A stretch of DNA of 64,000 nt from Karalla daura (Eukaryota > Chordata > Actinopteri > Chaetodontiformes > Leiognathidae), in contig CM055192.1 in NCBI GenBank assembly GCA_029224185.1, forward strand, positions 1,167,001 to 1,231,000, in the 5' to 3' direction. Under the pieces are notes generated by a model that searched no databases, was not told the DNA's origin, and worked only from the letters and a program-made list of their open reading frames with translations. Position 1 is the first letter of the stretch; each line of letters opens with the position of its first letter. The translations under genes and the position numbers were made by a program. Below, one piece after another: positions 11,934-25,397 of this stretch.

Positions 11934-12972
11934 AAGACACTTCTTAAGGCTTCCCTCTCTGCATGAAGCTGTGCTACAACCCGCAACTGTTGAAATGAAA
12001 TTGAAATGTCCTGATCCTCTATTTTACCAGAATACAAAATGGGGTTACACACCCGTCAGAGAGGTCACAGCATAATATACACCATGCCTAACCACACCTT
12101 ACTGCACTGTCTCTACATTCAGCTATCTATGTTATACTGTGAACACAGTGCTCCGTCATTGCCCTCAGTCCAACATGGGGACTGAGGGCATTCAATGTTT
12201 TAATGTTATTTTCACTAACTTTGTGCTGAATGAGTTAAGTCAGGATTGTTTTAAGGATTGTTTAAGTCGGTATTCACCATACTGTTATAAGAAGAATGGA
12301 GTTAATGCAGACATTTGTTGCGGCAGCCTTCCAACGCAAATGCATCAAGGCAGAAGGATCAATTGCATTCTAAATTAAGGCGTTTTGATTACCATGCATC
12401 ACATCCTGCATATATGGAAATTGAGAATGGACAGCCAAGCTGGATGGACAGCCAAGTTTTTTTTTTCACTCCTTTCTTCTTAAGAGTAATTTGGCCTTAA
12501 TCTTGACTTTTTGTGCCCCTACAGCATCCTGCCCATGGGCTCTGTCCAGTTGAATAAGCAGGAATAAGCAAGTAAGCTTGTATGGTTCCAGACCCAGGGA
12601 AGGATGAAAGCAAAGCAGTGGCGTTGTGTGGTGGCCTTGTGACTGGGTGACTTGTGTCAGGGATTTAGATGAGTAACTAAAACGAGAACTGTGAAGAGAT
12701 TAAAATGTACAGTGAAGATAATATAAAGATAGTATTTTTAATTTTCAAATCCCAAAACATTTTGTGATGGCAGTTCTGGTATTTCGAGTGTCCTGTACAC
12801 ATTAGCTTTCTTACAGTACCCAGGTGCAGGTCTGGCACAGTGAGAAGAGGCATGTGAGCAGCATGGAACTAAAATTGTGGTTCTATATTTTACACCTGGA
12901 AATGTCCACAGATGCCCGTTCAACTCTCATGCTCTCTAAATAGTTGAAATTATTGTACATTTATTCAATAAA
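11934..12972 (+). other. rusc2 3' flank with candidate poly(A) signals
   Basis: AATAAA occurs at 11934-11939 and 12967-12972. Either could end the rusc2 transcript, giving a 3' UTR of about 0.2 or 1.2 kb. No gene was recognised in between. Confidence 0.4.
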
Positions 12973-13779
12973 TTAATGCTTCAAAGCAACAGACAGTGCA
13001 ATTTTACTTTTTTTGGGACAGTTTATACCTTTGATTTAGACAAAAGCTTTTTAATATGTCATTTAAATCGAAATGTAAATATATTTCAGTTCATCACTGA
13101 TTCATTTCTGCAGGCATTTGACGTGTGACTGATTTATTAATGTATTTGGTGTTTAGCAGGACTAAGCGACCTGTCCTGCTAAGTTTAATCGCTAATAGTC
13201 ATGATGACTCTCAGCCGTGGTGATTGCTCATTTTGCTCAAAGCAATTTGGTGTTCATTAACATCTTGTTCACATGGGACAGACGGAAACACATCGAGAGA
13301 AATGCAGGTTGGGGAGGAGGCTTTGGGGTCAGAAGTAGATTCACTTATGAGTAAATTAATTCAGATGTGCTTTAACATATGACAACTGTAGTAGCCATGT
13401 GAATGAGAGCTGTCTGTTTTTCGCTGGTGTCTGAAATCTACTCTCCCTTGCCATCTGCCTGTAAATATCTTCCTCATTTCCAGATTGTATGGCATATGTA
13501 TGTACACAACATATTCAGTCTACTATTGATGTTAAATAACAAAGTGCTCACAAACTAAAAAGGCTCCTGTGTCTTTTGTGCTCCACACAATGTTTGGCTG
13601 AAGTACCATTCGACTCGGTCGCCTTTGATTTTGAAATTATTTGTATAATTATTATGTTATTGAATATACATGGTTCCCAGTTTGCTCCACCCAAGCAGTT
13701 CAAGACTTCCTTGGCTCTAATCAATACCACTGGACGCAACAAGCGCCAACTTGTTTGTCAGTCTCTATTCCAGCTTCAT

Positions 13780-13896
13780 CTTCACCTTTATTTGTTTTAA
13801 GTGACATTTCGTAACAGACGTTATCTCAAGACACTTTACAAAGAGAGCAACAATATTTACATTAAAAAAAACCCTGTACTTAGACCCTTCCAACCA
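13780..13896 (+). repeat. Second copy of the 6283 dispersed repeat
   Basis: CTTTATTTGTTTTAAGTGAC, then CAGACGTTATCTCAAGACAC and AGAGCAACAAT align with 6294-6365 with few changes. Only the first part of the repeat is present. Confidence 0.65.
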
Positions 13897-14599
13897 ATGA
13901 GACCCCAAGATTTTTGGATGTCCTCCTGGCAACCATTGAGTGTAACCATAGTGTAACAATTTTGCTGCAGCCTGAGGTATGTCCCTGCTGTCATGATTGT
14001 ACATTATTTAAAGTATTTTAAACAGAACTATCTGTCCTGAGGTCACTGAGTCACAATATTCATGTGTTGCAAAATACTGATAAGGTGCAGATACACAACC
14101 CATTTAGCTAGTTGTACACAGGGCCCAGAATTTGGTTCTACACCCCTGTCCACAGCCAAACTTAAATATATGCTGGACTCCCCTCAGATCAGACTCAAAC
14201 ATGTCAAAGTCAAGCTTGGCAGGGTGATTTTATTGGATTGAAACTTTGTGACTGCTGTGACCATTGGAATAGAATTAATTCACAAACAGTTTGAGATGAT
14301 TCTAACCGTGTGGAGTGTTACTGCTGAAAGTAGCCATCAGAAGATGGGTACACTGTTGTTATGAAGGGGTGGATATACGTTTCTGGTTCGACTACTCAAT
14401 TCGACTCAACTCGATTCGACCGCGTTTCTAGAACAAAACAGTGCTGCCTTGAGAGTAACGAATGCGGATGACATCTTTGTCGCGACACCACTGACCGCCA
14501 GTTCAAAGTAGGGGGAAGAAAAACAACAGTAACAATACGCACACAATGGGGTAAATTGAGGGGATGATAATTTTGATCCCGGGAATGTGGCTGTTTGAC

Positions 14600-14765
14600 A
14601 CAGCAGGGAGAAAAGTGTTGTTGCAGCGAAAAGAAATACCGAAGAGTAGTTTGGCAAATTCTGCAGAGAGGATGTCGACAAAATGAGTCGGGTTGCACAG
14701 CGACGCATGGTATGTGCTTTTATGTGTCCAGTCCAACTTCACTGTGGGAGGAGAGTTTTCTTGTT
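14600..14765 (-). repeat. Repeat shared in inverse orientation with 62420-62550
   Basis: The reverse complement contains CTCCCACAGTGAAGTTGGAC and GTCGCTGTGCAACC, matching 62428-62486 on the plus strand at roughly 80% identity by eye over about 70 bp, with weaker similarity beyond. This is probably a transposon fragment. The family was not identified. Confidence 0.5.
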
Positions 14766-15659
14766 TGTGTTACTCCCACAACAGGTGATTAGCACGAATG
14801 AATCATTCCAAGAAATGGTTTCAATAAAAAAATGAATTAGGCTCGAGGTGAGGATTTAGGCGCACTAACCATCCACAGGTTAAAGCTTAATAAGCAGAAT
14901 ACTGGCAGGGGTTAAATACCCGGCAAATCACTCTGGTGCACACTTTTAAAAAGGCTAAGACAGTGAATACCTCCCACTTAAAGGTTTGCACGCTAATTTG
15001 TCACACAACAAACAGTTTGCCACACCACTTGAGGCCTGCCCTAACCTTCTTCATCAAGCTCTTGACCTGTGCCCTGTTTGGAATGGGGAGTGAAACAGCA
15101 AGGTAAAATGAAGAACCAAAACAAACGAAGAAAAGAGAAAAAACGCCCCAAGGGAATTCGTACGTGTTTGTACATGCACATTCATTTCACTTAACTTTTT
15201 ATTGTGTGGACCAACAACCCTTCTCTTCTTAGATTTGTGGACAGTGCCACAAGGGGTCACTGTAATTACACGACTTTGTGCCTTACCCCACATTGCTTCA
15301 TGTGTCACTTTACGCTTTGATTTTTTTTATATCAATATACAGTCTATGGTTTGACGTACTAAACGTAAAACGTAACTAAAGGTTCTATTATTTATTCACC
15401 TCCGTCATCACTTTAATCTATCTATTCTGCACATTTAGCCTAGAGTTCACTGTTTTTTTCATCCTGTTATGAGTTTACTGTTACCTGTTACCATGTAAAC
15501 AGTCTGTTGAAACCGAATTTATCAATTGTTATCGTTGTTTTAGTTGTAAATTCATATTTACATAGATATTTAGCCAGGCATTTAAAATATTGGCCTTGTT
15601 TAACATGTCAGTGGATATATTCTCAGCACAAAGTATAAAAATAGTGAGAAAAACACTTC

Positions 15660-15850
15660 CGGGCAAAGGATCCTCAGTTCTCCAATGAGACTGTTGTTAG
15701 CGGCTTCATGGTTCGCGTGACCGGGTCATTATGGGAGTGAATGGAAGGCTGGAGCGCGGCGGCCAGCCGTGAAAAGGCGTAGAACACAATCCCACAATAA
15801 AGACTGAAGATCCAGGGCTCACAGGTTCGAATCCCACCTGACCCACGACT
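15660..15850 (+). repeat. Degenerate tRNA-like / SINE-like segment
   Basis: A perfect B-box-type motif GGTTCGAATCC lies at 15824-15834, after an anticodon-arm-like ACTGAAGAT. The T-arm does not pair properly and no aminoacyl stem is visible, so this is not a working tRNA. It is likely a tRNA-derived SINE relic. Confidence 0.4.
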
Positions 15851-16133
15851 AACCTCCTGAATCAAATTGTGATCTTCTTTTGTACAATTTCAGCTGCTGT
15901 ACAGAATAATTTTCCTTTCGGGATGAATAAGCTACTTAGTATCTTTATCACGTAAAGACAAACATATATTTAATTGAAAAGCAACTAGTTTATCAATAAA
16001 CTAACAGATGAAATGTATAAAAAGATCTTTTAAATGACAAATGAACAGTATATACAATATAAAGGACAATCAGGAAATTATGCATCAGTTAACATATATA
16101 GAATATGAAACAAGGGCTTTTATAACAGTAGAT

Positions 16134-18257
<2,124 letters not shown>

Positions 18258-18339
18258 AGTGAATGGAGAAAATAGAGCTCATTGTACCAGGGACCCCCGG
18301 CAGACTCAACCTTTAGCAGCTTATCTAGGATTCAAAGTT

Positions 18340-18590
18340 TATCTGTAGGCTCTGTCAAAAAGGAGGGTTTTTAACCTACTCTTGAAGGTAGAGAGGGAGT
18401 CTGCCTCCCGGACTGAGAATGTAGATGGTTCCACAGCAGAAGGCCTTGGTAGCAAAAAGCAAGTAGGCCTGCATTCAGAGAAGAGTGTCCTAGTTGGGCA
18501 ATCGGGTTCTATCAGATCTGAGATGTAAGTGGGTGCCAGACCATGAAGAGCTTTATATACAAGGAGAAGGAATTTTGAGGATTTTGATTT
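18340..18590 (+). repeat. Fish dispersed repeat fragment
   Basis: The stretch with GGTTTTTAACCTACTCTTGA, GGGAGTCTGCCTCCCGGACT and GGTTCCACAGCAGAAGG resembles a repeat I know from many teleost genomes. It has no coding capacity. Confidence 0.5.
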
Positions 18591-20475
18591 TTTTTGTCTG
18601 TGACTGAGCTGTCATCTCTGGAAGCAGATGTAGCCTCCAGGTTAAACATAGAGATAGTGAGGTTATTGCCTCTGGCCTGTCTCCTCCCTAAAAGAAGCAA
18701 ACAATAGTGAAATCACCTCTGAAAATGACTCCAGTCTTGTTTTTTATGTAACCCCAGTACATTTTGGAATAGTCTTGATGATCATGAAACATCTATTATA
18801 AAGAATCACACAAGTGAATCACAATGACAACATTCTCATGAAAACATGGCGCTTCTTTTAGTGGCATCGTTTACATGAGCCTGTGCTTCAATAGAAGGAA
18901 AGACTGCTGACCTCAAAAGCGAATGAAATGCTAAAACCGGCTCCCAGCAGAGTGCCTTGCTGATGGCTTGTATTAGAGGAAATGACCTGGTTTCCAGAAC
19001 TTATTTTTATTTATTCAGTGTTCATTTGCAATGTCAAACTGACCTGGATCTTTAGGAGAACCTCAGCTGTAATCTCAATCCAAGGCTTCCAATCCAGCAT
19101 GGTCACTTTGTCACATTTTCTTTTGGGTGAGCATTTTTACCCCTTCATCCACCCCATCCTTATTAGAGTGGTAACAAGGGTCAGTATGGGAGGGAACTGT
19201 GTGTGGGTGGGGCAGTCAGAACTCACTTCCACAGGTGTTTAAAGGATTATTTCAGAGTGAGACCTGGGTCTAGCAGGACGGAAGGACACCTCCATTATCC
19301 ATCTATTATCCTACCCACTTTGTACCCCATGGGGTCTCCGGTTGCATGTCCATCACAGGATAAATACACCACTCATTCACATTCTCACAGCTAGGCTAAA
19401 TCAATCTTAACTGGTGGACTGTGGGAGAAGATTCTGTCAGAAAATATCCTGGGATGACACTGAAAAATATAGTCCCTGTCACATCATGCACAGGTGCACA
19501 GGTGGCATTGTTGGTATACATACTTTAAATGTGTATCTGTAAAGGTGAAGATTTATTTCTTTACGGACCACCTTATTTGGATTTATAGAACTGTACATTT
19601 ACATTTGTAACATTTGCAGTGAATACAGGATGCTCACACGATTCACTCTCATTCACACAGTTTAGAGTGTTTTTTGACCCTGCTCATCAGGGAACTCCTG
19701 CTGAACACACATGATTCAAATGAGTGCCTCATCATCAGGCTTCTGCAGAGCTTGATAATGAAGTTCCAACAAGCACTGCATTTGCTGAGCAATTCCAGCT
19801 TAGGTTTCATTTTCTCATAAACGAATTGCTGGAACTTTTCCAGATCTGTTGACAGTGTTTATTGTCTTGGGCTTTCCCTGCTGAAGCAGTTACAGGAAAA
19901 AAGAAGTTGATGGACCTGAATTATTGCCTGCAGGGCAATAGTCAGAGATCCAAGAAGTAATCCTATTCCAACTGCAAGATCCAGACTTTGCATGTTATTG
20001 CATATCCACATGCTGGAATGAGAAGAACAGGAATGTTTTACCTTTCCTGAAGTAAAGGACCCTTTAATAGATTGTTGTAAATAGTTTCCATATTAACATA
20101 ACAACATAATGACCTGCTATGTATTCATGTAAAGTGTCTTGAGACAACATTGTTATGAACTGGCATTTTAGATGAGAATAGAATTTAAATTACTTTTTGT
20201 ATAAGATATAAACCAAAAAGATGCTACAGCGAAGGGACATAGGTTTATGTTGTTCCAAAGGAGGAGAACCTATTTAAGCAGATGATTGAATAGTGTATAT
20301 TTCCTAAATATTTATATTTTTTAATTTAATGGTTTTTGATCTGTGTTGCCGAGCCATGCAAGGGGTTGCATGAAATTAACATTTACAGAGAATCAAAGTT
20401 CACATAGTTGTGCCCAATTTATGATCTCTTTTTCCTCATACATTGTGGGAAAGTCCACACAGCACCCTTGAATAG

Positions 20476-20504
20476 TAGCAGCCTTGTAAAGAACAAGGCT
20501 GCTA
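20476..20504. repeat. Perfect 12-bp hairpin
   Basis: TAGCAGCCTTGT, a five-base loop AAAGA, then ACAAGGCTGCTA. No poly-T tract or known gene explains it. Confidence 0.6.
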
Positions 20505-20859
20505 CAAGGCCTTGAGAGCAGCTGTAGTTGCAGAGATTTAACAGGGAAGCTGACCTGTTGTGACAGGGTCAAACAGGATCCTGTTCTGCCCTGAGGTACT
20601 TGACCTGCTTTTAATAATAACTTATTCTTGTAAATGTTATGAATAAAAACCAGATTTTATTTGCCTCTCACAATTAGGGGTGGGAATATCCCATCTAACA
20701 CTTGAAACATTTTTACACATAACCACATTTAAGAAGAAACTGGACATTTATAAAGACAGACATTTATAAAGAAACTTGAAGTGGATTGTACACCGCACTT
20801 ATTTTTTGTTTCCTATATTTTAGGTGTTGCATCAGCAATAGTCTCCTGTCGTACTGTAA

Positions 20860-20935
20860 ATCACTTATGCTGTCCCTCAATTGTAAGTTGCTTTGGATAA
20901 AAGCATCAGCCAAATGAGTAAATGTAATCTTTTTG
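20860..20935 (+). repeat. Fish SINE-type tail
   Basis: TTGTAAGTTGCTTTGGATAA, then AAGCATCAGCCAAATGAGTA matches the widespread teleost repeat tail ending in GCTTTGGATAAAAGCGTC-type sequence, allowing a few changes. Confidence 0.6.
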
Positions 20936-21375
20936 TTGCTCAGGAGGTGGAGCTGTTGTGTGAATGGTTACTGCCTCTGACAAGCAGGTGAAACTTACCC
21001 CCTATCACAATGTGTGTGTATGTACTTGAGTGGATGGGTGGATGCTGCCTATAAATGTAAAGTAAAACAAGAAATATGAGATAACAAATATGAGATAGAA
21101 GTTTATTTTTGCTCCCATCACCTACTGGAAATTGAGCACAGTATTGGCTCAGACATGAGATAGAGTAATTACCATCTGTTGCTTCATTCATACTTTTGTT
21201 AGTTATTTTCTTTTTTCTATTATTTGCTGATTCGCTTCTAAGAACTTTTATCAGTATAGTATTTCATATAGTAATAGTATTAGTGTCATGGTGTCCGAAA
21301 CATATTTCCTGCAATAACATAGAAATTGACAATAAATGTACTTGTACATATTACATGTTATTCATTCATTTTCAT

Positions 21376-21895
21376 TCCTGTTTCGACTGAGGGTGTCACA
21401 GGGGTCTGCTGGTGCCTATCTCCAGATCACATAGGGCAAAAGGCAGGGGGACAAGCCCTGGATAGGTTGCCAGTACATCACAGGGCACACACACCATTCA
21501 CTCAACTACAGACAGTTTGCAGGGGTCTCAAACCTACTCCACAGGGGGTGGGTGCAGGTGTGCAGGTTTTTGTTCCAACCAATCAAGAGTTCACAGTTTG
21601 AACAATCAGTTGTCTGATGGATGAGATCGGTAAATTAAAAAAGTCAGGTCAGGTGTGTTGCTGCATGGATGGAACAAAAATCTGCAGCCACACGGCCCTT
21701 TATGGAATCGGTTTGAGACCCCTGGTTTAGAGTCTCCAGTTGACTTTACTGCATATTTTTGGACTGTGGGAGGAAACTCGTGCACAGAGAAATAATGTGA
21801 ACTCCACACAGAAGAAGCTGGCAGTTGGGATCAAACCCACAACCCTCTTGCTGTGAGGCAACAGCACTAACAGCTGTGCCACCTGGTGCCTGTGG
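21376..21895. repeat. Fish dispersed repeat interrupted by a MITE
   Basis: The outer repeat runs from CACAGGGGTCTGCTGGTGCC to 21519 and resumes at 21725 with GTTTAGAGTCTCCAGTTGAC, then TTTTTGGACTGTGGGAGG and a tRNA-like end GTTGGGATCAAACCCACAAC (21826-21845). The two halves would join as one known-type repeat if the insert at 21520-21724 were absent. Confidence 0.65.
21520..21724. mobile_element. MITE with perfect 15-bp terminal inverted repeats
   Basis: The element is 205 bp and has no coding capacity. It begins CAGGGGTCTCAAACC and ends GGTTTGAGACCCCTG, exact reverse complements. The CAGGGGTC start fits hAT-type MITEs. Flanks read ..GTTTG and GTTTAGAG.., perhaps an eroded 8-bp target duplication. 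Confidence 0.8.
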
Positions 21896-22040
21896 CTTGT
21901 ACAAATGTTATGTTTAGGTTTAATGAAAATATATAGCATATAATAGGATGTGCATGCTATCAAGCATTATTTGAAAAGAGCTCTTAAACTGTCATATACA
22001 AATCAACTCACTTTGTACAAGATTTTTCATCAACAATATT

Positions 22041-22046
22041 TTTATT
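22041..22046 (-). other. Candidate poly(A) signal for the chemokine gene
   Basis: Minus-strand AATAAA about 470 bp past the chemokine stop codon would give a conventional 3' UTR. It is an alternative to the signal overlapping the stop codon at 22514-22519. Confidence 0.35.
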
Positions 22047-22514
22047 GACTCTTAAACATATTAAACATATACAGAATCAAACAGCACTGAAATGTTTGAA
22101 TATAAAAATTGGACCATATGAGCAGATGAAGAAAAAGCATTCCTAGTTTTATACCACGATATCAAGAAATGAAGTGAGGGTTAGTCAATGACTACTAAGT
22201 GTGATATGTATTGATTATCTGCAATACACCTCCTGTCTGAGGCTGTGAACAGGAAAGCAGAAATGATTCTAGCTTGTCTGCTCTCAGTCCACATCTGTTC
22301 TTCCCAATCTTCAGCCAGCTTCTCTGAGTGTCTGCTCCCACCTGCAAAAGGGACATGCATTGATAAACCAGTGCAAGCTGGATGCTTTGAAACTGACCAG
22401 TTTTGTGAATGATTTTCAAGTTATGGAAGAAAATAGTACAAGATACATTTCAGTGGTGCTGGCAAAGTAAGGGTATATGTTAAAAAAAAATGTATATGTT
22501 AAATGTACCAGATT

Positions 22515-22620
22515 TTATTGACTCCGCTTTTTCCCTCGCAGCATTTTAATGAGTGCTCGCACCCATGCTTCCTCGCTGTGGTGGGAGGTACATAATTTTC
22601 TACCAGCCTTTGTAATAAAC
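22515..22620 (-). CDS. CC chemokine exon 3, C-terminal helix
   Basis: The acceptor ACTTCTACAG precedes 22620. It encodes FITKAGRKLCTSHHSEEAWV, then RALIKMLRGKKRSQ and TAA at 22517-22515. Minus-strand AATAAA (22514-22519) overlaps the stop codon. Confidence 0.9.
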
Positions 22621-23086
22621 CTGTAGAAGTAAGACAGAGAAGTAAGACAAGTAAGTAAGACAAGTAAGAAAGACACTTGTTATCCTTACTGTTGTTGTTA
22701 CTTGTGTTTTCTTAGAGGTTGACACTTACACAGTGGCACCAATTTCACAGCCATTCCCAGCATCTTGAATAGAGTAGCTTTCAATGATTTGGGCCGGCAC
22801 ACGCTTATTGTTGGCTTTCAGACAACAGTCGACTGGAATATGAGCTGCAGTGACAAAGATAAAAAAAAAGGTCAAAAATGTGTCAGAAAATGCAAATTGG
22901 GTCAGATGGATTTATCAATGAAGCATGTTAAGATAAAGGTTTGGACTTCTGCTTTAGTTTGAGAGTATCATGCTCAAGGATCACACTTAGTGACCTTTGA
23001 AATAGTAAGGAGGTATGTCTCTTACCTACTGCAAACCCCAGGCAGATGACACCCAGCAGGAGCAGAGTTGCAAGGCGAGAACCCAT
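22515..23086 (-). CDS. CC chemokine, CCL19/CCL21-like, complete three-exon gene
   Basis: Minus-strand exons 23086-23026, 22844-22730 and 22620-22515 join in phase to 93 residues. Residues 1-20 are a hydrophobic signal peptide (MGSRLATLLLLGVICLGFAV), followed by AHIPVDCC. The adjacent Cys pair defines the CC class. The third Cys is in GNGCEIGATV and the fourth in GRKLCTSHHSEEAWVRALI, giving the usual two disulfides and the C-terminal helix with Trp. The tail is basic (GKKRSQ). CC chemokines are secreted and guide leukocytes through G-protein-coupled receptors. The DCCL / ATVFITK / WVRALIK pattern and the rusc2 neighbour suggest the CCL19/21 group (receptor CCR7 in mammals). The exact orthologue is an inference. 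The three-exon layout and length are typical of the family. Confidence 0.9.
22730..22844 (-). CDS. CC chemokine exon 2, CC motif
   Basis: The acceptor CACTGCAG precedes 22844 and the donor GTAAGTG starts at 22729. It encodes HIPVDCCLKANNKRVPAQII, then ESYSIQDAGNGCEIGAT, holding three of the four conserved Cys. Confidence 0.9.
23026..23086 (-). CDS. CC chemokine exon 1, signal peptide
   Basis: ATG is at 23086-23084. It is followed by a Leu-rich signal peptide of 20 residues and a GTAAGA donor. One base of the next Ala codon is in this exon, the normal class of junction for CC chemokine intron 1. Confidence 0.88.
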
Positions 23087-23186
23087 GTTGTGTCTTCGTA
23101 AGTTTAAATTTGTTCTTCAATGAGTCTCTTAGTGAGGTGTGGAGGTGCTGCTGTGAGTTATGAACTGAGGCTTGCAGCTACACGTG

Positions 23187-23194
23187 TATTTATA
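23187..23194 (-). promoter_or_regulatory. TATA box of the chemokine gene
   Basis: TATAAATA on the minus strand lies about 100 bp upstream of the chemokine ATG, which leaves room for a 70-bp 5' UTR. Confidence 0.7.
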
Positions 23195-23205
23195 CCTGTC
23201 CAAAA

Positions 23206-23217
23206 GAAAGTGAAAGT
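23206..23217 (-). promoter_or_regulatory. ISRE/IRF-like element beside the TATA box
   Basis: GAAAGTGAAAGT (minus: ACTTTCACTTTC) fits GAAANNGAAA, the interferon-regulatory-factor pattern, 12 bp upstream of the TATA box. This position suggests interferon-inducible chemokine transcription. Confidence 0.55.
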
Positions 23218-23259
23218 GTACTTTGTCTTCATTGACTGGAAATCTTTAAAATCTTGGCG

Positions 23260-25078
23260 CTGGCTTGGCTAGACACCCTTTCTCCCTGGTGACTTGCCAA
23301 AATCCTCCCACGAGTTTCCCAGAGTTGGATATCCAGCTATTCATCTTTCATATCCAACATCACAATGGATACATTCAGCATATACATGTAATTCAGATTG
23401 GAGTAATGTATAGTATCATCTACCAGTATGCACTGACACCACTGTGAGAACTGAATTGTCAGATGCAGGTTGAAAACCAGGTTGAAACCATAAGCGTGGC
23501 CTGTTACAGCCCTGTCTGGCTACACGTGGGTGACTGCACCTAGCAGGTTAACACTAACATCATCAGCTGTGAAGAGCAGTAAACGGACATAGGACGAAGT
23601 ATTATGGTGGCCCGCACCAGCCCGCAAATGCACCTTGTAGGCTTACTCTAACCCCACCAGCCACGAACAGCAGCTGGGCAATAACACTCAACTGTCAACA
23701 CCAGACTGATATGTTACAAACAACAACCCCCATATTCCACTGGATGCATGAGTGGCACCTTCAAGCTGCATCTGGCAAGAACAGAAACTCTGTGGATCAA
23801 GTCCAGCAGCAGATCTGGAGCGAAGCCAGACTGGAGCGGAGCCATAGGGAATGGAAGCACAAACACTGACTTGAATCGATATGGATCGGCTCTGCTACCG
23901 TGGCAGAGCGGAGCTGGATACGCAGGCAGTGAAAGTGAGGCTGTTATGATCCTGTCTGCATGTCTGCCTGTTTGTCCTGTTTGCATGCCTGTTACCTGTC
24001 CCTGGGCTCCTCTTATTGGCTTAGAAGCCAATGATAGGGTTTCTCTCTCGATTGGCTTGCAACTGGCTCATCAGCCAGGTATGTATACTCACCTGTGTGA
24101 GGAGCCAGTTGCCAGAATGTTTCTACACTCTGTGCCATGTTCCTGCTTCTGCCCTTGCCTTGATCCAGCTTCCAGTTTCCAGTTTGCCCAGGTTCTGTTC
24201 CTTTGTTACTCTGTGGTTTTCACCTGCGGAGAGTGTAGAGTTCCAGGTTTATTATTTGTTAGTGGTCCGTTTGGTTTTTGTCCTGTGGAGACCATAGGGC
24301 CCCAGGCTCATTTGAAAAACAATACTGAGAGCTGCACTTAAGTCGGGTTGCTCACAACTCATTGCAGGATTTCAGAGAGATCAGTCAGATCAATCAATCA
24401 GATTTTCCTCAAAAATGTTCACCCACAGTTGTGTTTGCATCTGATAGTTGAGTCTTTCAATCCATAATTTAACCACATTCTTTGTCAGCACAATCATCCT
24501 TTGTTCTTACAGAGAAGAAGATGTGAAAAAGGGAGAGAAAAGCCACGTGATTTTCAGTAAAGCACAGGCAGGAATTGATTCTTGCTGCGTAGAAGAGGGA
24601 ACAGTTACATTGACGACACCAGTCTGATGATTTACAAGAAGGAAGTCACCACAAATTTCATGAATCCCTTTTGTGAGGAGAGGGCTGAACACAGAGTAAC
24701 TGCAGTTGTGCTGCAATCATGCACAAGTATTTTATGTTTTCTTGCTGCTGCACAGTGCAGCTGCACTGCTGGTAACCAAATGCCCCTGCAGAACTGAATT
24801 TACAAAGAGACACATGTTGACACCATGCTTGTACTTGAACTTGTAGGGAAACCATTCTACCATTTTGCCTGGAACTTATTTGAAATTAAAATGAACAGTC
24901 TTTATCTAGTCACAGGCTTTTGGTACATTTGCTCCTTTGGTCTCTTGTTAGGAAAACTGATGATTAGCCTGGTTCTGCCTAAAGGTGAACAAAAAAAATA
25001 CTGGCCACCAGCTTTTCTAAAGATGGCAAATGAACATGTTCCACTTGCCACTAGCTGACCTCATCCCTGACAGTTTTC
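23260..25078. other. Intergenic, nothing recognised
   Basis: A 197-codon frame at 23748-24341 has no recognised family and an odd composition, so it is not called a gene. No other repeat or gene was recognised. Confidence 0.45.
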
Positions 25079-25225
25079 CCTCCTGCTTCCACTCTTTATG
25101 TTAAGCTAAGTTAATTATATCCCAGTTGAAATTAAGCAGATATTTCCTTAGAAGCTAGATGATTAAATGATTTATGACAAAGGTAACGGTTTGGGAAATA
25201 TCTAACTCTTGAAACAAAGTGTTCA
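25079..25225 (+). repeat. Fish dispersed repeat fragment
   Basis: CCTGCTTCCACTCTTTATGT, then TAAGCTAAGTTAATT and GGTTTGGGAAATATCTAACT resemble a common teleost intergenic repeat containing TTTATGCTAAGCTAAGCTAA-type sequence. Confidence 0.45.
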
Positions 25226-25397
25226 CTTGCAACGACATATACATTGAAAAAGGCCTGCAAGGTACAGACAGAGTGAAAGTCTATAATATCTAGTTGTGTC
25301 ATGCAGCTCCCACAATATGTTTTGCATCTAAACTAGGATATATATGAATATAAGCTGCACTGGATAAGGCAGCAATAAAACAAATCTTCCATCAACT

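Larger units (their letters stand above)
12973..16133. other. Intergenic region with dispersed repeats
   Basis: No gene was recognised. Within it are a dispersed repeat copy at 13780-13896, a repeat shared in inverted orientation with the wdfy3 intron at 14600-14765, and a degenerate tRNA-like segment at 15660-15850. The rest is AT-rich unassigned sequence. Confidence 0.5.
18591..21375. other. Intergenic, repeat tails and a perfect hairpin
   Basis: No gene was recognised. A degenerate repeat with TCCATTATCCATCTATTATCC-like start lies at 19290-19420. A repeat tail with AAAGTGTCTTGAGACAAC lies near 20125-20195. A perfect 12-bp hairpin lies at 20476-20504 and a SINE-type tail at 20870-20935. 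Confidence 0.5.

Noticed and set aside
15780..15850. Functional tRNA gene
   Set aside because: The B-box is perfect but the T-arm is mispaired and no acceptor stem or A-box arm was found.
22195..22345. Alternative chemokine exon reading VGADTQRSWLKIGKNRCG
   Set aside because: It follows an AG and looked like a CADP-W motif at first, but the exon at 22620-22515 supplies the conserved fourth Cys and Trp with correct phase and spacing.
23748..24341. 197-codon plus-strand frame
   Set aside because: It has no recognised family, overlaps a minus-strand frame of similar quality, and has low-complexity Cys/Pro/Leu composition, so it is probably chance.
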